DNA of 64,000 bases from Ekhidna lutea (GTDB lineage: Bacteria; Bacteroidota; Bacteroidia; Cytophagales; Cyclobacteriaceae), in NCBI RefSeq assembly GCF_900188325.1, contig NZ_FZPD01000002.1:496001-560000 (forward strand), read 5' to 3'. Position numbers and translations under genes: made by a program. Under the pieces are notes generated by a model. It was not told where the DNA came from, searched no databases, and worked only from the letters and a program-made list of their open reading frames with translations. How positions within the stretch are numbered: position 1 is the first letter of the stretch; every line of letters starts with the position of its first letter. Below are positions 36,700 through 46,252 of this stretch, in pieces.

Positions 36700-37143
36700 A
36701 TGGAAGTAATACTAAGAGAAGATATACAAGGACTAGGCTACAGAAACGATACAGTGGATGTAAAGCCTGGGTATGGCAGAAACTTTCTGATCCCGCGTGG
36801 GATGGCAATAATCGCAAGTGATTCTAATAAAAAGATGATCAGCGAAAACATTCGCCAGGCTGCTCATAAAGCAGAGAAAGCAAAGAAGGATGCGGAAGAA
36901 ATAGCCAAGAAAATTGGTGAATTGACTCTTGAGATCAAGACAAAGGCTGGTGAGAGCGGAAAAATCTTTGGAGCTATCACCCCAATTCAGGTTGCAGAAG
37001 CACTCGCAGCTAAGGGTCATGAGGTAGACAGAAAGAGAATTTCTTTTGAGCAGAAAATTAAGGAGCTAGGTGAGTACACTGCACTTCTTGACTTGCACAA
37101 AGAAGTACATCACCCGATTACGATTCAGGTGGTTGCTGACTAA
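36700..37143 (+). CDS. rplI: 50S ribosomal protein L9
   Basis: A 147-residue large-subunit protein with the L9 form: a small N-terminal domain (MEVILREDIQGLGYRNDTVD, then VKPGYGRNFLIPRGMA), a long connecting helix (about residues 45-75) and a C-terminal rRNA-binding domain (KIFGAITPIQVAEALAAKG). Last gene of the operon, followed by a terminator hairpin at 37166-37197. Confidence 0.98.
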   Translation: MEVILREDIQGLGYRNDTVDVKPGYGRNFLIPRGMAIIASDSNKKMISENIRQAAHKAEKAKKDAEEIAKKIGELTLEIKTKAGESGKIFGAITPIQVAEALAAKGHEVDRKRISFEQKIKELGEYTALLDLHKEVHHPITIQVVAD

Positions 37144-37165
37144 GCATTTTAATTCTTAGATATAT

Positions 37166-37197
37166 AAGCCCTGTCCCGAAAGGTTCAGGGTTTTTTT
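37166..37197 (+). terminator. Intrinsic terminator after rplI
   Basis: AAGCCCTG (37166-37173) pairs with CAGGGTTT (37186-37193, one G-T pair) and an internal TCC/AGG contact is possible. A run of seven T residues ends at 37197. An in-frame ATG follows at once at 37198, but the better start of the next gene is 37213. Confidence 0.75.
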
Positions 37198-37212
37198 ATG
37201 AAATTTGTTCAA

Positions 37213-38145
37213 ATGAAGAAACAACAATTAACACTTCTGTTCCTTTTCATAGCACTTGCATGTAGCAATAACAACAATGAACCAATTCCTATTCAGGAAG
37301 ATAAGGAAGAAGAAGTAATTGACTATACCATTACCTGTACAGATGATTCATTTAAAGTTGAGCCTATCCAATGCACCCCTTCGCTTTCAACATCCAACCT
37401 GGATGTGGTGACCTGGAACATTGAAAACTTTCCAATGGCGTCCAATACGATTGAGGTTGTTGCTGAAATTATCAGGAATTTAAATGCAGACATTTATGCT
37501 ATCCAGGAAATTGACGACATAGATGCGTTTAACATGCTTATAACTTCGCTAGAAGGGTATGAAGGTATTGCTTATGATGTAAGAGGTGGAATTGAGTTAG
37601 GATATATTTATAAGACAAGCGAGATCGCTAGCTTTGGAACACCCATTGAGCTTTTTGATGGACAGACCAGCCCTTTTCCGCGTGAGCCAGTAGAAGTTGA
37701 TGTAACTCATATAAATGGATTGACCGTTAAACTGATTAACATCCACCTGAAATGTTGCGGGGGCTCTGAGGATAGGCGAACGGACGCTAGTAAAAAATTG
37801 GAAGCTTATATAGATGATAACTTCTCGAAAGAAGAAGTAATCATCCTGGGAGATTGGAATGAGGATTTTGAAACCGGATCATCCTTTACCAATTTTCTGG
37901 CAGATACAGACAATTACATATTTGCTGATTATCCTATTTATGCAGGTTCAGGAGATGATTATAGCTACCCTTGTACTGGCGCATCCTATTGCCCAAGTCA
38001 TATTGATCATATATTAATTACAAATGAATTATGTGATAATCTGGCTTCCACAAACACCGTGAGACTTGATGACTGTATTACCAATTACCTGACACAGGTT
38101 TCGGATCATCGGCCAATCATGATCAGCTTAAAAGCAGATAATTAA
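37213..38145 (+). CDS. Endonuclease/exonuclease/phosphatase-family lipoprotein
   Basis: A 310-residue protein, started at ATG 37213 so that the lipoprotein signal MKKQQLTLLFLFIALACS begins at the N-terminus (Cys about residue 17); an ATG at 37198 would add five residues. The mature part is an EEP-superfamily domain: VVTWNIENFPM, AIQEIDDIDAFNM (catalytic Glu), LINIHLKCCGGSED, VIILGDWNEDFETG and the terminal SDHRPIMISL (catalytic Asp-His). Family members cleave phosphodiesters in DNA, RNA or phospholipids; as a surface lipoprotein it may be an extracellular nuclease. Substrate is not evident. Confidence 0.85.
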   Translation: MKKQQLTLLFLFIALACSNNNNEPIPIQEDKEEEVIDYTITCTDDSFKVEPIQCTPSLSTSNLDVVTWNIENFPMASNTIEVVAEIIRNLNADIYAIQEIDDIDAFNMLITSLEGYEGIAYDVRGGIELGYIYKTSEIASFGTPIELFDGQTSPFPREPVEVDVTHINGLTVKLINIHLKCCGGSEDRRTDASKKLEAYIDDNFSKEEVIILGDWNEDFETGSSFTNFLADTDNYIFADYPIYAGSGDDYSYPCTGASYCPSHIDHILITNELCDNLASTNTVRLDDCITNYLTQVSDHRPIMISLKADN

Positions 38146-38151
38146 TCTGTC

Positions 38152-38159
38152 TACCTTTG
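38152..38159 (+). promoter_or_regulatory. -7 element upstream of the GSCFA gene
   Basis: TACCTTTG matches TAnnTTTG, 17 nt before the GTG start at 38177. No TTG is seen 19 nt upstream. Confidence 0.45.
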
Positions 38160-38176
38160 ATGAAAAGGTATTTACT

Positions 38177-39130
38177 GTGTTTAAGATAGACTTTAATATT
38201 CCCGAATCATCCACCAAAATCAACCTCAAGGATTCAATATTCTTGATCGGCTCATGCTTTTCAAATGAGATTGGAAAAACCCTTACAGAAAACAAATTAC
38301 AGAGTCTTTCTAATCCTTTTGGGACAATCTACAATCCATATTCGATTTTCAACCTTTTATCTAATTCAGCAGAAGCTAATGATGTGATTGAAAGCCAGAG
38401 TGTGTTCTATCACTGGGATGCGCATGGGGAAATATCCGGGTTAAGTGAATCAGAAACCATTTCCGTATTTGAAAAGCGAAACAAGGAATCACAGGCGTTC
38501 CTCAAAAATTGCAATTGGTTAATCATAACGTTAGGAACAGCGATTGTTTACGAAAATCAGGCAGGCCACATCGTTGCTAATTGTCATAAGGTGCCTGCAG
38601 GGAACTTTAAAAAAAGATACCTGAATCAGGAGGAAATCATCAGTCAATATTCAAGTCTTCACTCCTATCTAAATGATATAAATCCAGACTTGAAAATTGT
38701 GTTTACAGTTAGCCCGGTCAGACACATTCGTGATGGATTAGTTGAAAACAACAGAAGTAAAGCAATTCTGATTGATGCCATTCATACTATCACATCACAG
38801 TACAAAAACACCAGCTATTTTCCATCTTATGAAATAGTGGTAGATGAATTACGAGATTACCGCTTTTTCAAAACTGATCGAGTTCACCCAACTGAAGAAG
38901 CAACTGAATATGTATGGAATCAATTTGTTCAAACCTACTTTGACAGTGAAACTCAAGACTTCCTACAAGAATGGAACAAGTTAAAAGCTGCCATTCATCA
39001 TCGCCCTTTTCAGCCTGAATCTAAGTCTCATCAGGCCTTTCTTAAATCGACCCTGGAGAAGCTAAAAAAACTGAATGAAAAAGTAGATCTGAGTGTTGAG
39101 GTTGCTAAAGTGAGTCAACAATTAACATGA
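38177..39130 (+). CDS. GSCFA domain-containing protein
   Basis: A 317-residue protein begun at GTG 38177. It has the name-giving motif [15 protein letters not shown] near residue 24, then [28 protein letters not shown] and [20 protein letters not shown], all standard for the GSCFA family of Bacteroidota and Proteobacteria. The GSC-Ser plus a later Asp-x-x-His ([15 protein letters not shown]) suggest an SGNH-like hydrolase fold (inference). Biological role is unknown. The stop overlaps the next gene by 4 nt. Confidence 0.88.
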   Translation: MFKIDFNIPESSTKINLKDSIFLIGSCFSNEIGKTLTENKLQSLSNPFGTIYNPYSIFNLLSNSAEANDVIESQSVFYHWDAHGEISGLSESETISVFEKRNKESQAFLKNCNWLIITLGTAIVYENQAGHIVANCHKVPAGNFKKRYLNQEEIISQYSSLHSYLNDINPDLKIVFTVSPVRHIRDGLVENNRSKAILIDAIHTITSQYKNTSYFPSYEIVVDELRDYRFFKTDRVHPTEEATEYVWNQFVQTYFDSETQDFLQEWNKLKAAIHHRPFQPESKSHQAFLKSTLEKLKKLNEKVDLSVEVAKVSQQLT

Positions 39131-41196
39131 GACTTCTATTCATTCTACTGATCATTACAGCAGCCTGTCAATCAAAAAGTCAAACTGAAATGCACGAATA
39201 CACCAACGACCTGATCGATTCAACAAGCCCATACCTGCAACAACATGCGCACAACCCAGTCAATTGGCAGGAATGGGGTGAAAAAGCGTTGCAACAGGCC
39301 AAAGATGAAGACAAACCCATCCTGGTGAGTATTGGCTATTCCAGCTGTCACTGGTGTCACGTGATGGAAAAGGAATCATTCGAAGACACGGCTGTTGCCA
39401 AAATCATGAATGATCACTTCATAAACATCAAGGTGGATAGGGAAGAGCGACCGGATGTAGACCAGGTATATATGGATGCTGTACAGGCGATGGGCTTACA
39501 TGGAGGCTGGCCATTGAATGTCTTTCTTACACCAGATCAGAAACCATTTTATGGAGGCACTTATTTCCCCAAACAAGGCTGGATCAATCTACTTACTAGC
39601 ATCAATGAAGCCTTTGAAAATAACAGAGTGAAGATCAACGAATCTGCAGAAGCTTTCACACAAAACCTGCAAGCCAAAGAATCAGAAAAGTACAAACTGG
39701 AAGGAACGGACCACAGCCTGTCCACAGAAGAAATCAATACGATCTACCAAACGCTGAAAAAGAAATTTGATCGTGTCGATGGGGGCATCAAAAAATCGCC
39801 CAAGTTTCCAATGCCTTCTGTGTGGCAGTTTTTAGCTACCTATTATCACCAAACTAAAAATGAAGATGCATTAAAGCACCTGGAATTTACGCTCGAGAAG
39901 ATTGCAGATGGTGGGATTTACGATCATGTGGGTGGTGGATTTGCTCGCTATAGTACGGATGAAGAATGGCATGTTCCCCACTTTGAAAAGATGCTCTATG
40001 ACAATGGTCAACTGCTGAGTCTGTATGCCAATGGATTTAAGCTAACCAAAAATCCAAAATTTGAACGAACCATCCTTGAAACCATTGAATGGTTAGAGAG
40101 AGAAATGCTGGATGAATCCGGAGGATTCTATTCAGCCTTAGATGCAGACAGTGAAGGTGAAGAAGGAAAATTCTATGTGTGGAGCTATGAAGAGATTGTT
40201 GAGCTAGCTGGCAATGACTCAAAAATGATTACTGAGTATTACGATGTGCAACCTGGTGGCAATTGGGAAGGGAAGAATGCATTTAGGGTGGTCGTCGATG
40301 AAAAGAAACTGGCTAAGAAATATAATTTAACAAAAGAAGAGTTTCTGAAACGAATAAAGGCCTTTAAGCAAAAAGCTTTGAAGGAACGTGAAAAGAGAAT
40401 TAGACCTGGTTTGGATGATAAGATCATTGCAGGATGGAACGGGTTAACATTAACTGGCTTGTCTGATGCATATCAGGCCTTGCAAGATTCTTCCATTCTC
40501 TCATTAGCTTCAAAAAATGCTTCATTTATCAAGAGTCTCATTAGAGATGGCGAGCTCAAACGATTTCCAAATAAGGAAATGGAAGGCTTCATGGAGGATT
40601 ACGTTGCTGTAATCCAGGGGTTCATTAAATATTATGAAACTACGTTGGATCGCAAATACCTGGAGCTAGCCAAAGACTTAACACAAAGAGCAGAGGAAGC
40701 CTTTTTTGACAAAAGCGAGAATCTCTACTTCTTCGCCAGCGATGATGATGCTAACCTGATAGCCAGAAAGAAAGAACTCTTTGATAATGTGATTCCATCC
40801 TCCAACTCCATTATGGCGTGGAACCTGGTTCATCTTGGCACACATTTCTATGATGATCAAATGATTGAAAAAGGGGAATCTATTCTGGCACAGACTAAAA
40901 AACTGATCATTCAGGAACCGGAATATTTAAGCAACTGGGGACTCCTGGCATTGGAGCTTTCAGGCAATTTCGCAGAGGTGATCATCGTTGGTCCGAAAGC
41001 AAAAGAATACACCAATCAAATCAACCAGTATTTTTTACCAGACAAGATTATTTCCGGAACGCTAACAGAATCAGAAAAGACACCATTTGAACTAAAAACG
41101 GCTCTTAATGGTGAAACAACCATCTATGTATGCTACAATAAATCGTGTAAGCGACCCGTAACAACCGTTGAGGATGCTTTAAAGCAAATGGATTAA
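39127..41196 (+). CDS. YyaL/DUF255 (spermatogenesis-associated protein 20-like) thioredoxin-domain protein
   Basis: A 689-residue protein with an N-terminal DUF255 thioredoxin-like domain ([20 protein letters not shown], CxxC near residue 75) and a long alpha/alpha-toroid domain resembling N-acylglucosamine epimerases. Other family blocks are [39 protein letters not shown] and [18 protein letters not shown]. The N-terminus has an apparent lipoprotein signal ([14 protein letters not shown]), so this copy is predicted outside the cytoplasm, whereas most YyaL proteins look cytosolic. It overlaps the GSCFA gene by 4 nt. Molecular function in bacteria is unclear. Confidence 0.9.
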   Translation: MRLLFILLIITAACQSKSQTEMHEYTNDLIDSTSPYLQQHAHNPVNWQEWGEKALQQAKDEDKPILVSIGYSSCHWCHVMEKESFEDTAVAKIMNDHFINIKVDREERPDVDQVYMDAVQAMGLHGGWPLNVFLTPDQKPFYGGTYFPKQGWINLLTSINEAFENNRVKINESAEAFTQNLQAKESEKYKLEGTDHSLSTEEINTIYQTLKKKFDRVDGGIKKSPKFPMPSVWQFLATYYHQTKNEDALKHLEFTLEKIADGGIYDHVGGGFARYSTDEEWHVPHFEKMLYDNGQLLSLYANGFKLTKNPKFERTILETIEWLEREMLDESGGFYSALDADSEGEEGKFYVWSYEEIVELAGNDSKMITEYYDVQPGGNWEGKNAFRVVVDEKKLAKKYNLTKEEFLKRIKAFKQKALKEREKRIRPGLDDKIIAGWNGLTLTGLSDAYQALQDSSILSLASKNASFIKSLIRDGELKRFPNKEMEGFMEDYVAVIQGFIKYYETTLDRKYLELAKDLTQRAEEAFFDKSENLYFFASDDDANLIARKKELFDNVIPSSNSIMAWNLVHLGTHFYDDQMIEKGESILAQTKKLIIQEPEYLSNWGLLALELSGNFAEVIIVGPKAKEYTNQINQYFLPDKIISGTLTESEKTPFELKTALNGETTIYVCYNKSCKRPVTTVEDALKQMD

Positions 41197-41206
41197 ATTT
41201 GATATT

Positions 41207-41398
41207 ATGGATTCAACATTGAGTAAGGCTGAAATCATTGATGGGATAAAAAACATGCCTGATGAATTTACCCTTGATGAATTAATTGATCGCTTCATTT
41301 TTATTGAAAAGGTGAAGAAAGGGCTAAAATCAGCTGAAGAAGGTAAGTTGACTTCACATGAAGAAGTTAAAAATATGGTTAGTAAATGGGCAAAATAG
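41207..41398 (+). CDS. Putative antitoxin of a ParE-type toxin-antitoxin pair
   Basis: A 63-residue acidic/basic protein beginning MDSTLSKAEIIDGIKNMPDE. The middle FTLDELIDRFIFIEKVKKGL and the end SHEEVKNMVSKWAK match small Bacteroidota antitoxins encoded before RelE/ParE toxins, with an N-terminal dimer/DNA-binding part and a toxin-binding C-terminal helix. It starts 10 nt after the YyaL gene, leaving no space for its own conventional promoter in the gap. It overlaps the toxin start by 13 nt. Confidence 0.8.
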   Translation: MDSTLSKAEIIDGIKNMPDEFTLDELIDRFIFIEKVKKGLKSAEEGKLTSHEEVKNMVSKWAK

Positions 41399-41673
41399 TT
41401 TGGACTGATGATGCCATAACCGATCTCAAAGAGATACACGATTACATTTCATTAGATTCTTTAACAGCTGCCTCCAGGCTCTCAAATTCTTTAGTTAAGC
41501 GAGTTGAAATCCTTCAGAATTATCCTGAATCAGGAAGAGTGGTTCCGGAATTCGGCGATAAAAGAATCCGAGAGCTTATTAAAGGAAACTATCGGATTGT
41601 ATACCGAATAGTTTCTGAGATTGAAATCAATATTTTAAGAATTCATCATTCTGCTCGTCAACTTCTAAAATGA
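41386..41673 (+). CDS. RelE/ParE-family toxin
   Basis: A 95-residue protein of the ParE group. It shows the family pattern WTDDAITDLKEIHDYISLDS, then RVEILQNYPESGRVVPEFG and IRELIKGNYRIVYRIV, with a C-terminal strand ILRIHHSARQLL. ParE toxins poison DNA gyrase, while RelE relatives cut mRNA on the ribosome; the PESGRVVPEF and YRIVYRI blocks favour the ParE side. It overlaps the antitoxin gene by 13 nt and priA by 4 nt (ATGA). Confidence 0.88.
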   Translation: MGKIVWTDDAITDLKEIHDYISLDSLTAASRLSNSLVKRVEILQNYPESGRVVPEFGDKRIRELIKGNYRIVYRIVSEIEINILRIHHSARQLLK

Positions 41674-44132
41674 CTTACGCGGAAATCATACTACCCCTCC
41701 CCCTTCCGGGCACCTTTACATATCTGGTTCCACCCGAAGATCGGGGAAAAGTTGCAGCTGGATCCAGAGTGGTTGTTTCATTCGGGAAGAAGAAAATCTA
41801 TACCGGAATCGTACTCAAGCTACATGATCAGTCTCCCGAAGAATATCGGCCAAAGGAACTACTGGAAGTGCTGGACGACAAGCCTATTGTCAATGAACTG
41901 CAGTTGAAGTTTTTCCAATGGATGAGTCGATACTACATGTGCTCATTAGGCGAGGTTATCAATGCGGCATTACCAGCTGCACTTAAATTATCAAGTGAGT
42001 CATTTGTGGGTATCAATCCTGAAATCAATCCCGATGATGAAGATCTGGACAACCGAGAGTGGGAGTTGCTGCGAGCTTTAAAAACCAACGACCTCACCAT
42101 GAAAGATGTAAGTGAGGTATTGGGGCTAAAGCAACCTCAGCGTATCCTTAAGCAGCTTTCAGAAAAAGGACTCATTGACCTGTTTGAAAAAGTAAAAGAT
42201 AAGTACCAACCTAAGAAGGTCAAACGCATTCGGATTGCAGATGACTTCCTGGAAGAAGATATGCTGGAGGCCCTCATCAATGAGTTGGAATCCAGACCAA
42301 AACAACAGGATATGATTCTGGCATACCTGCGAGATATCCCTGTATTAGATAACCCAAATAGCAATGCCCGTGGAATTGAGAAATCAACCCTGCTTTCCTC
42401 AGACATTAGTCCCTCCTCCGTCAAAACACTTGTAAAAAATAATGTTCTTATCGAATGGGAAGAAGTGGTTTCCAGACTTCCAGCTGATACTTCTGGAATG
42501 CAGGGAACTGTTCAGCTAAGTCAGGTGCAGGAATCCTGCAAGCGATCGATCGTACAATCCTTCGAAAAGCATAATACTACGCTTCTCCATGGAATAACCG
42601 GAAGTGGTAAGACCGAAATCTTCATCGAATTGATAAAAGAGCAGATAGCTTCAGGTAAGCAGGTGCTCTATTTACTTCCGGAGATCGCGCTCACTACTCA
42701 GATCATCGCCAGACTTCACAAGATTTTTGGTGATTCTTTTGGGGTATACCATTCAAGGTATTCAGACAATGAGCGTGTGGAAGTCTGGCAAAAAGTTCTC
42801 AAGAAAGAATATCAATTTGTGGTTGGTGTCCGTAGTGCAGTTTTCCTCCCCTTCTCCGACTTGGGATTGATCATTGTAGATGAGGAGCACGAGCCATCTT
42901 ACAAACAATTCGAACCAGCCCCAAGGTATCATGCCCGCGATTCAGCCATATACCTATCCACTATTCATGACGCACATGTCCTGCTTGGAACAGCAACCCC
43001 ATCTCTTGAGACCTATCAAAATGCACTGGATGATAAGTATGGAATCGTAGAGTTAACCTCACGCTATGGAGAGGCCTATAATCCAGCCATGGAGTTTGCC
43101 AATGTAAATCGCGAGCGAAAACAACGGAAACTCAAAGGAAACTTCACATCTGTTTTGGTGGAGGCCATTCAGGAATCTTTGGACAGAAAAGAACAGGTTA
43201 TCCTATTTCAAAACCGTCGGGGGTATGCATCCTACATCACCTGTGATAATTGCAGTACCATTCCTAAATGTCCGAACTGTGCTGTGAGCCTCACCTACCA
43301 CCAATACAACAACAAGCTCGTTTGCCATTACTGTGGATATAATCAAAGCATGTATTCCGATTGCCTCCAATGCGGTAGTACTGAGTTACGAAATGTTGGG
43401 TTTGGTACGGAAGAGCTTGAAGAAGAACTGAAGCTTCTATTTCCCCAGGCTATTGTCCAACGGATGGATTTGGATACGACTCGAAGTAAGTATGGCTACC
43501 AGCGAATCATTGAAGAATTTGAAGAAGGAAATATTGATATTCTGGTTGGCACACAAATGGTGAGCAAAGGGCTGGATTTTGATCGGGTAAACCTGGTGGG
43601 TATTTTCGATACCGATCGCATGATTCACTTTCCGGACTTCCGCTCTCACGAAAGAGCTTATCATCTAATCACACAGGTCAGTGGAAGAGCAGGAAGAAAG
43701 TCGAAGAATGGTAAGGTAATCGTACAAACAAATGATCCCGATCAGGAACTGCTCCAGCGAGCTAAAAAAGATAACTACAGGGCATTTTTCCAATGGGAGA
43801 TCATGGAGCGGGAACGTTTTCATTATCCACCATTTACACGGATCATCAATATCACCTTCAAGCATCGGGAGAAGCATGTTTCTTTTCAGGCTGCCAACTT
43901 TTTCGCATCAGATATCAGGAAAAATTTGGGAAATCAACGAATGATCGGTCCGGTAGAACCTCTTATTGGAAAAATCAGAAACCTGTACCTCCACGAAATC
44001 ACATTGAAAATTGAGAAGCAAGGCATTAACTTGCCGGCTGTAAAAGAATACCTGAAATCTGTGGAAGTCATGATGAAGCAGATGCCGGCTTTTAAAAGTG
44101 TTGGCGTGGTATTTGACGTAGACCCGATATAG
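41670..44132 (+). CDS. priA: Primosomal protein N' (replication restart helicase PriA)
   Basis: An 820-residue superfamily 2 helicase that reloads the replisome at stalled forks. The N-terminal 3'-DNA-binding domain starts YAEIILPLPLPGTFTYLVPP. Helicase motifs are HGITGSGKTEIFIEL (Walker A, about residue 308), VDEEHEPSYKQ (DEEH Walker B), LLGTATPSLET and the C-terminal QVSGRAGRKSKNGKV. Eight cysteines of the two zinc sites are present in CDNCSTIPKCPNC and CHYCGYNQSMYSDCLQCG. Its start overlaps the parE-type toxin stop by 4 nt, so an essential or near-essential gene is translationally coupled to a toxin gene. Confidence 0.97.
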   Translation: MTYAEIILPLPLPGTFTYLVPPEDRGKVAAGSRVVVSFGKKKIYTGIVLKLHDQSPEEYRPKELLEVLDDKPIVNELQLKFFQWMSRYYMCSLGEVINAALPAALKLSSESFVGINPEINPDDEDLDNREWELLRALKTNDLTMKDVSEVLGLKQPQRILKQLSEKGLIDLFEKVKDKYQPKKVKRIRIADDFLEEDMLEALINELESRPKQQDMILAYLRDIPVLDNPNSNARGIEKSTLLSSDISPSSVKTLVKNNVLIEWEEVVSRLPADTSGMQGTVQLSQVQESCKRSIVQSFEKHNTTLLHGITGSGKTEIFIELIKEQIASGKQVLYLLPEIALTTQIIARLHKIFGDSFGVYHSRYSDNERVEVWQKVLKKEYQFVVGVRSAVFLPFSDLGLIIVDEEHEPSYKQFEPAPRYHARDSAIYLSTIHDAHVLLGTATPSLETYQNALDDKYGIVELTSRYGEAYNPAMEFANVNRERKQRKLKGNFTSVLVEAIQESLDRKEQVILFQNRRGYASYITCDNCSTIPKCPNCAVSLTYHQYNNKLVCHYCGYNQSMYSDCLQCGSTELRNVGFGTEELEEELKLLFPQAIVQRMDLDTTRSKYGYQRIIEEFEEGNIDILVGTQMVSKGLDFDRVNLVGIFDTDRMIHFPDFRSHERAYHLITQVSGRAGRKSKNGKVIVQTNDPDQELLQRAKKDNYRAFFQWEIMERERFHYPPFTRIINITFKHREKHVSFQAANFFASDIRKNLGNQRMIGPVEPLIGKIRNLYLHEITLKIEKQGINLPAVKEYLKSVEVMMKQMPAFKSVGVVFDVDPI

Positions 44133-44854
44133 TGGCGAACCAAGTGAAACAACTACTTAGCATTTTCATTCTTTTCCTTTTGATCGTATCCTGCGATCCG
44201 TGTGATGATTGTAATACAGTCAGTTTCGAGCCAACTGTTGCCCTGGTGTTCATAAATCAGGATAGTATTAAAAATTTAAATGACAGTTTAGCTGTATTTG
44301 CATTTAATGACTCTGCTTTAAGTGTTCATGAAAGTGCACTTGATACTCTGAGGGATAGACTTGAAGAGGTTCAAAATGGTTTGGATACCGGAAATACATC
44401 TCTACAATCCGAGAAAGATAAAATCTTAAAACTCATACCTGAAAGACAAAGCGATAGCACATTTTATGCGACATTAAATGAGGATGCAGACTCTCTAACA
44501 GCTGTTTTTAATGCTACCAAGGCTACAATAAATTCGGGCTTGGTTGAACTTGATCAAATTGAGATTCTGGGGACAAGTACAATTTTTACTTATGAGGATA
44601 GTGCAACTGTATGGAGCATACCACTCTCCTATAATGAAGAGTTCAATCAGTATGAAATTACAATTGAAGGCATATCTGATATCATAGAGTTTGACTATGA
44701 AAATTTTCAGGAGGTAGATGACACAAGGAATGTTCTGATTAGAGCAAAAAACATTCAGATAATTGATTTTACAGAAAATAAAATCGATTCAATTCTTACA
44801 AATTGCAATGATAACTGTGTAGATGGTGAAGCAACGTTTACTATTTATTTTTAG
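44132..44854 (+). CDS. Lipoprotein, DUF6452-like
   Basis: A 240-residue lipoprotein started at GTG 44132, which shares its G with the priA stop (TAGTG); GTG 44144 is an alternative. The lipobox is LIVSC (Cys about residue 21), followed by DPCDDCNTVSFEPTVALVFI, a Cys-rich start and strand that resemble DUF6452. A coiled-coil-like insert (about 50-125, rich in Asp, Ser and Leu) and a C-terminal beta part with TNCNDNCVDGEATFTIYF follow. DUF6452 genes in Bacteroidota are commonly paired with a DUF6048 gene, as here. The family call is from memory and not certain; the insert makes this copy longer than usual. Confidence 0.5.
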   Translation: MANQVKQLLSIFILFLLIVSCDPCDDCNTVSFEPTVALVFINQDSIKNLNDSLAVFAFNDSALSVHESALDTLRDRLEEVQNGLDTGNTSLQSEKDKILKLIPERQSDSTFYATLNEDADSLTAVFNATKATINSGLVELDQIEILGTSTIFTYEDSATVWSIPLSYNEEFNQYEITIEGISDIIEFDYENFQEVDDTRNVLIRAKNIQIIDFTENKIDSILTNCNDNCVDGEATFTIYF

Positions 44855-45479
44855 CCTTGTGCTTTTAACTGGGGCATGCCTCGCTCAGGAAGCGGAGGTA
44901 GATTCCATTGATTATAAGCGAGCAATTACTCCATCGTTATACCTGGACTATGGAAAGCTATTTACTATACCCAGTACCCTTGAAACCAAATATGAGGGAG
45001 GACTGGAATTACTCATCAATGAAAAATTTCCATTGATTCTTGAACTAGGCCAAGCTACACTTACTCCTGAAGGTGCTTATTCAAACGGCACCTACGAAAG
45101 TGAAGGAATCTATTTTCGGTTAGGTGCGGGGTATGTTAGCCAGTTCAAACCAAAAAATAAAATAGGAATATCCACGAGGTATGCTGCCTCGAAATTTTCT
45201 GAGAATGGGCGAATTTTCATTGAGAGCCCATCAGGATCACAAGAAAGCTATATCCAAAACATTAATCGAAAAGACCTCAAAGCCAATTGGTATGAGGTCG
45301 TAGTATACTCTGATCGTACCTTATCAGACTTATTCACCATTGGACTTAATTTACGATTAAGAGTTTTGGCTAATTACGATGAACAAGAAGCCGTAGATGT
45401 CTATTCCATACCTGGGTATGGCCGTTCATTTGATAAGACTATTCCTGCAGCCAATTTGTTTTTAAAGATCAGTTTTTAA
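44823..45479 (+). CDS. Outer-membrane barrel-like protein, DUF6048-like
   Basis: A 218-residue protein with signal peptide MVKQRLLFIFSLVLLTGACLAQ. The mature part begins with SIDYKRAITPSLYLDYGKLF and continues as an even series of predicted strands (GIYFRLGAGYVSQF, NKIGISTRYAASKFSENGRI, WYEVVVYSDRTLSDLFTIGL), ending in an aromatic-terminal strand (AANLFLKISF). This matches the small outer-membrane DUF6048 family of Bacteroidota. It starts 32 nt inside the 3' end of the DUF6452-like gene, a strong sign of coupling, and the two proteins may form an envelope pair. Function is unknown. Confidence 0.65.
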   Translation: MVKQRLLFIFSLVLLTGACLAQEAEVDSIDYKRAITPSLYLDYGKLFTIPSTLETKYEGGLELLINEKFPLILELGQATLTPEGAYSNGTYESEGIYFRLGAGYVSQFKPKNKIGISTRYAASKFSENGRIFIESPSGSQESYIQNINRKDLKANWYEVVVYSDRTLSDLFTIGLNLRLRVLANYDEQEAVDVYSIPGYGRSFDKTIPAANLFLKISF

Positions 45480-45541
45480 GAAATAAAAAAATTCATTCAT
45501 TATAGTTTAGCTTCACAGTATTTGTGAAATAAATTTATTTT

Positions 45542-46252
45542 ATGAAACAATTCTTCCTAATCACACTTCACTTAATTGTACTTATTTCGTACAGCCAAAA
45601 TGTTACTTTAAATAAAAAATGGGTTTGGGATAATAATCCTAATTGCAATAAGCCTGAAGTCTTACAACCACATAAAAATTGGATTTATGACTTTTTAGCT
45701 AGTGATACTTTGAAAATAAGTAGATTGTTTCCAGATTATAAATCTTCAAAAGTGTTTAAACTAGATGGGAATAAAATCATCACTCAAGATGTCACGTATC
45801 AAATTAAAAAATTAACTACAGACACTTTATTATTACAACTACCCGCCGAAGGCTCTTGCGGCGAAATGCACTTTGTTAGTTATCATTCTTTAATAGATAC
45901 TCAAAAAGAAAATTACTTCATTCACAATAGTGATACGGTTTATACAGCTACTTTCTACAACTTCCCCTTACTAGATAATATTCATTATAAAAGCAAAGTT
46001 GCAACTATTGTAAATCGATTGATCAGGGATACTTCCTGTGAAGTGAATATCTCATTTATTGTTACAAGCGATGGCTACTTAATAGGCAAAAAAGGTAAAA
46101 CAGACTGTAAAAAAAACACAGATAAATTTATCACAAAGCTTTACGATCTAATCGAAGAAAACTGGTCCCCAATGAAAATAAATGGTAAGCCGGTCAGCAC
46201 ATATGTTAGAGTTGACATAAATAACAAAAAATATAACCTAATAGGCAATTAA
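45542..46252 (+). CDS. Secreted protein with a TonB C-terminal-like domain
   Basis: A 236-residue protein with a signal peptide (MKQFFLITLHLIVLISYSQ). The N-terminal half (WVWDNNPNCNKPEVLQPHKN, through to about residue 115) is unrecognised. The C-terminal part, about residues 160-232, has SFIVTSDGYLIGKKGKTDC and IEENWSPMKINGKPVSTYVR, the pattern of TonB C-terminal domains (xFxVxxDGxI...W.P..xNGKPV). It lacks the membrane anchor and Pro-rich linker of a true TonB, so it is a TonB-C-like module protein. Base composition is noticeably more AT-rich than the neighbours. The sulfotransferase gene starts directly at its stop (TAA then GTG). Confidence 0.55.
   Translation: MKQFFLITLHLIVLISYSQNVTLNKKWVWDNNPNCNKPEVLQPHKNWIYDFLASDTLKISRLFPDYKSSKVFKLDGNKIITQDVTYQIKKLTTDTLLLQLPAEGSCGEMHFVSYHSLIDTQKENYFIHNSDTVYTATFYNFPLLDNIHYKSKVATIVNRLIRDTSCEVNISFIVTSDGYLIGKKGKTDCKKNTDKFITKLYDLIEENWSPMKINGKPVSTYVRVDINNKKYNLIGN

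Noticed and set aside
41207-41673. Toxin-antitoxin pair as evidence of a mobile element
   Set aside because: No integrase, repeats or attachment sites flank it, and the overlaps with neighbours look settled rather than recent.
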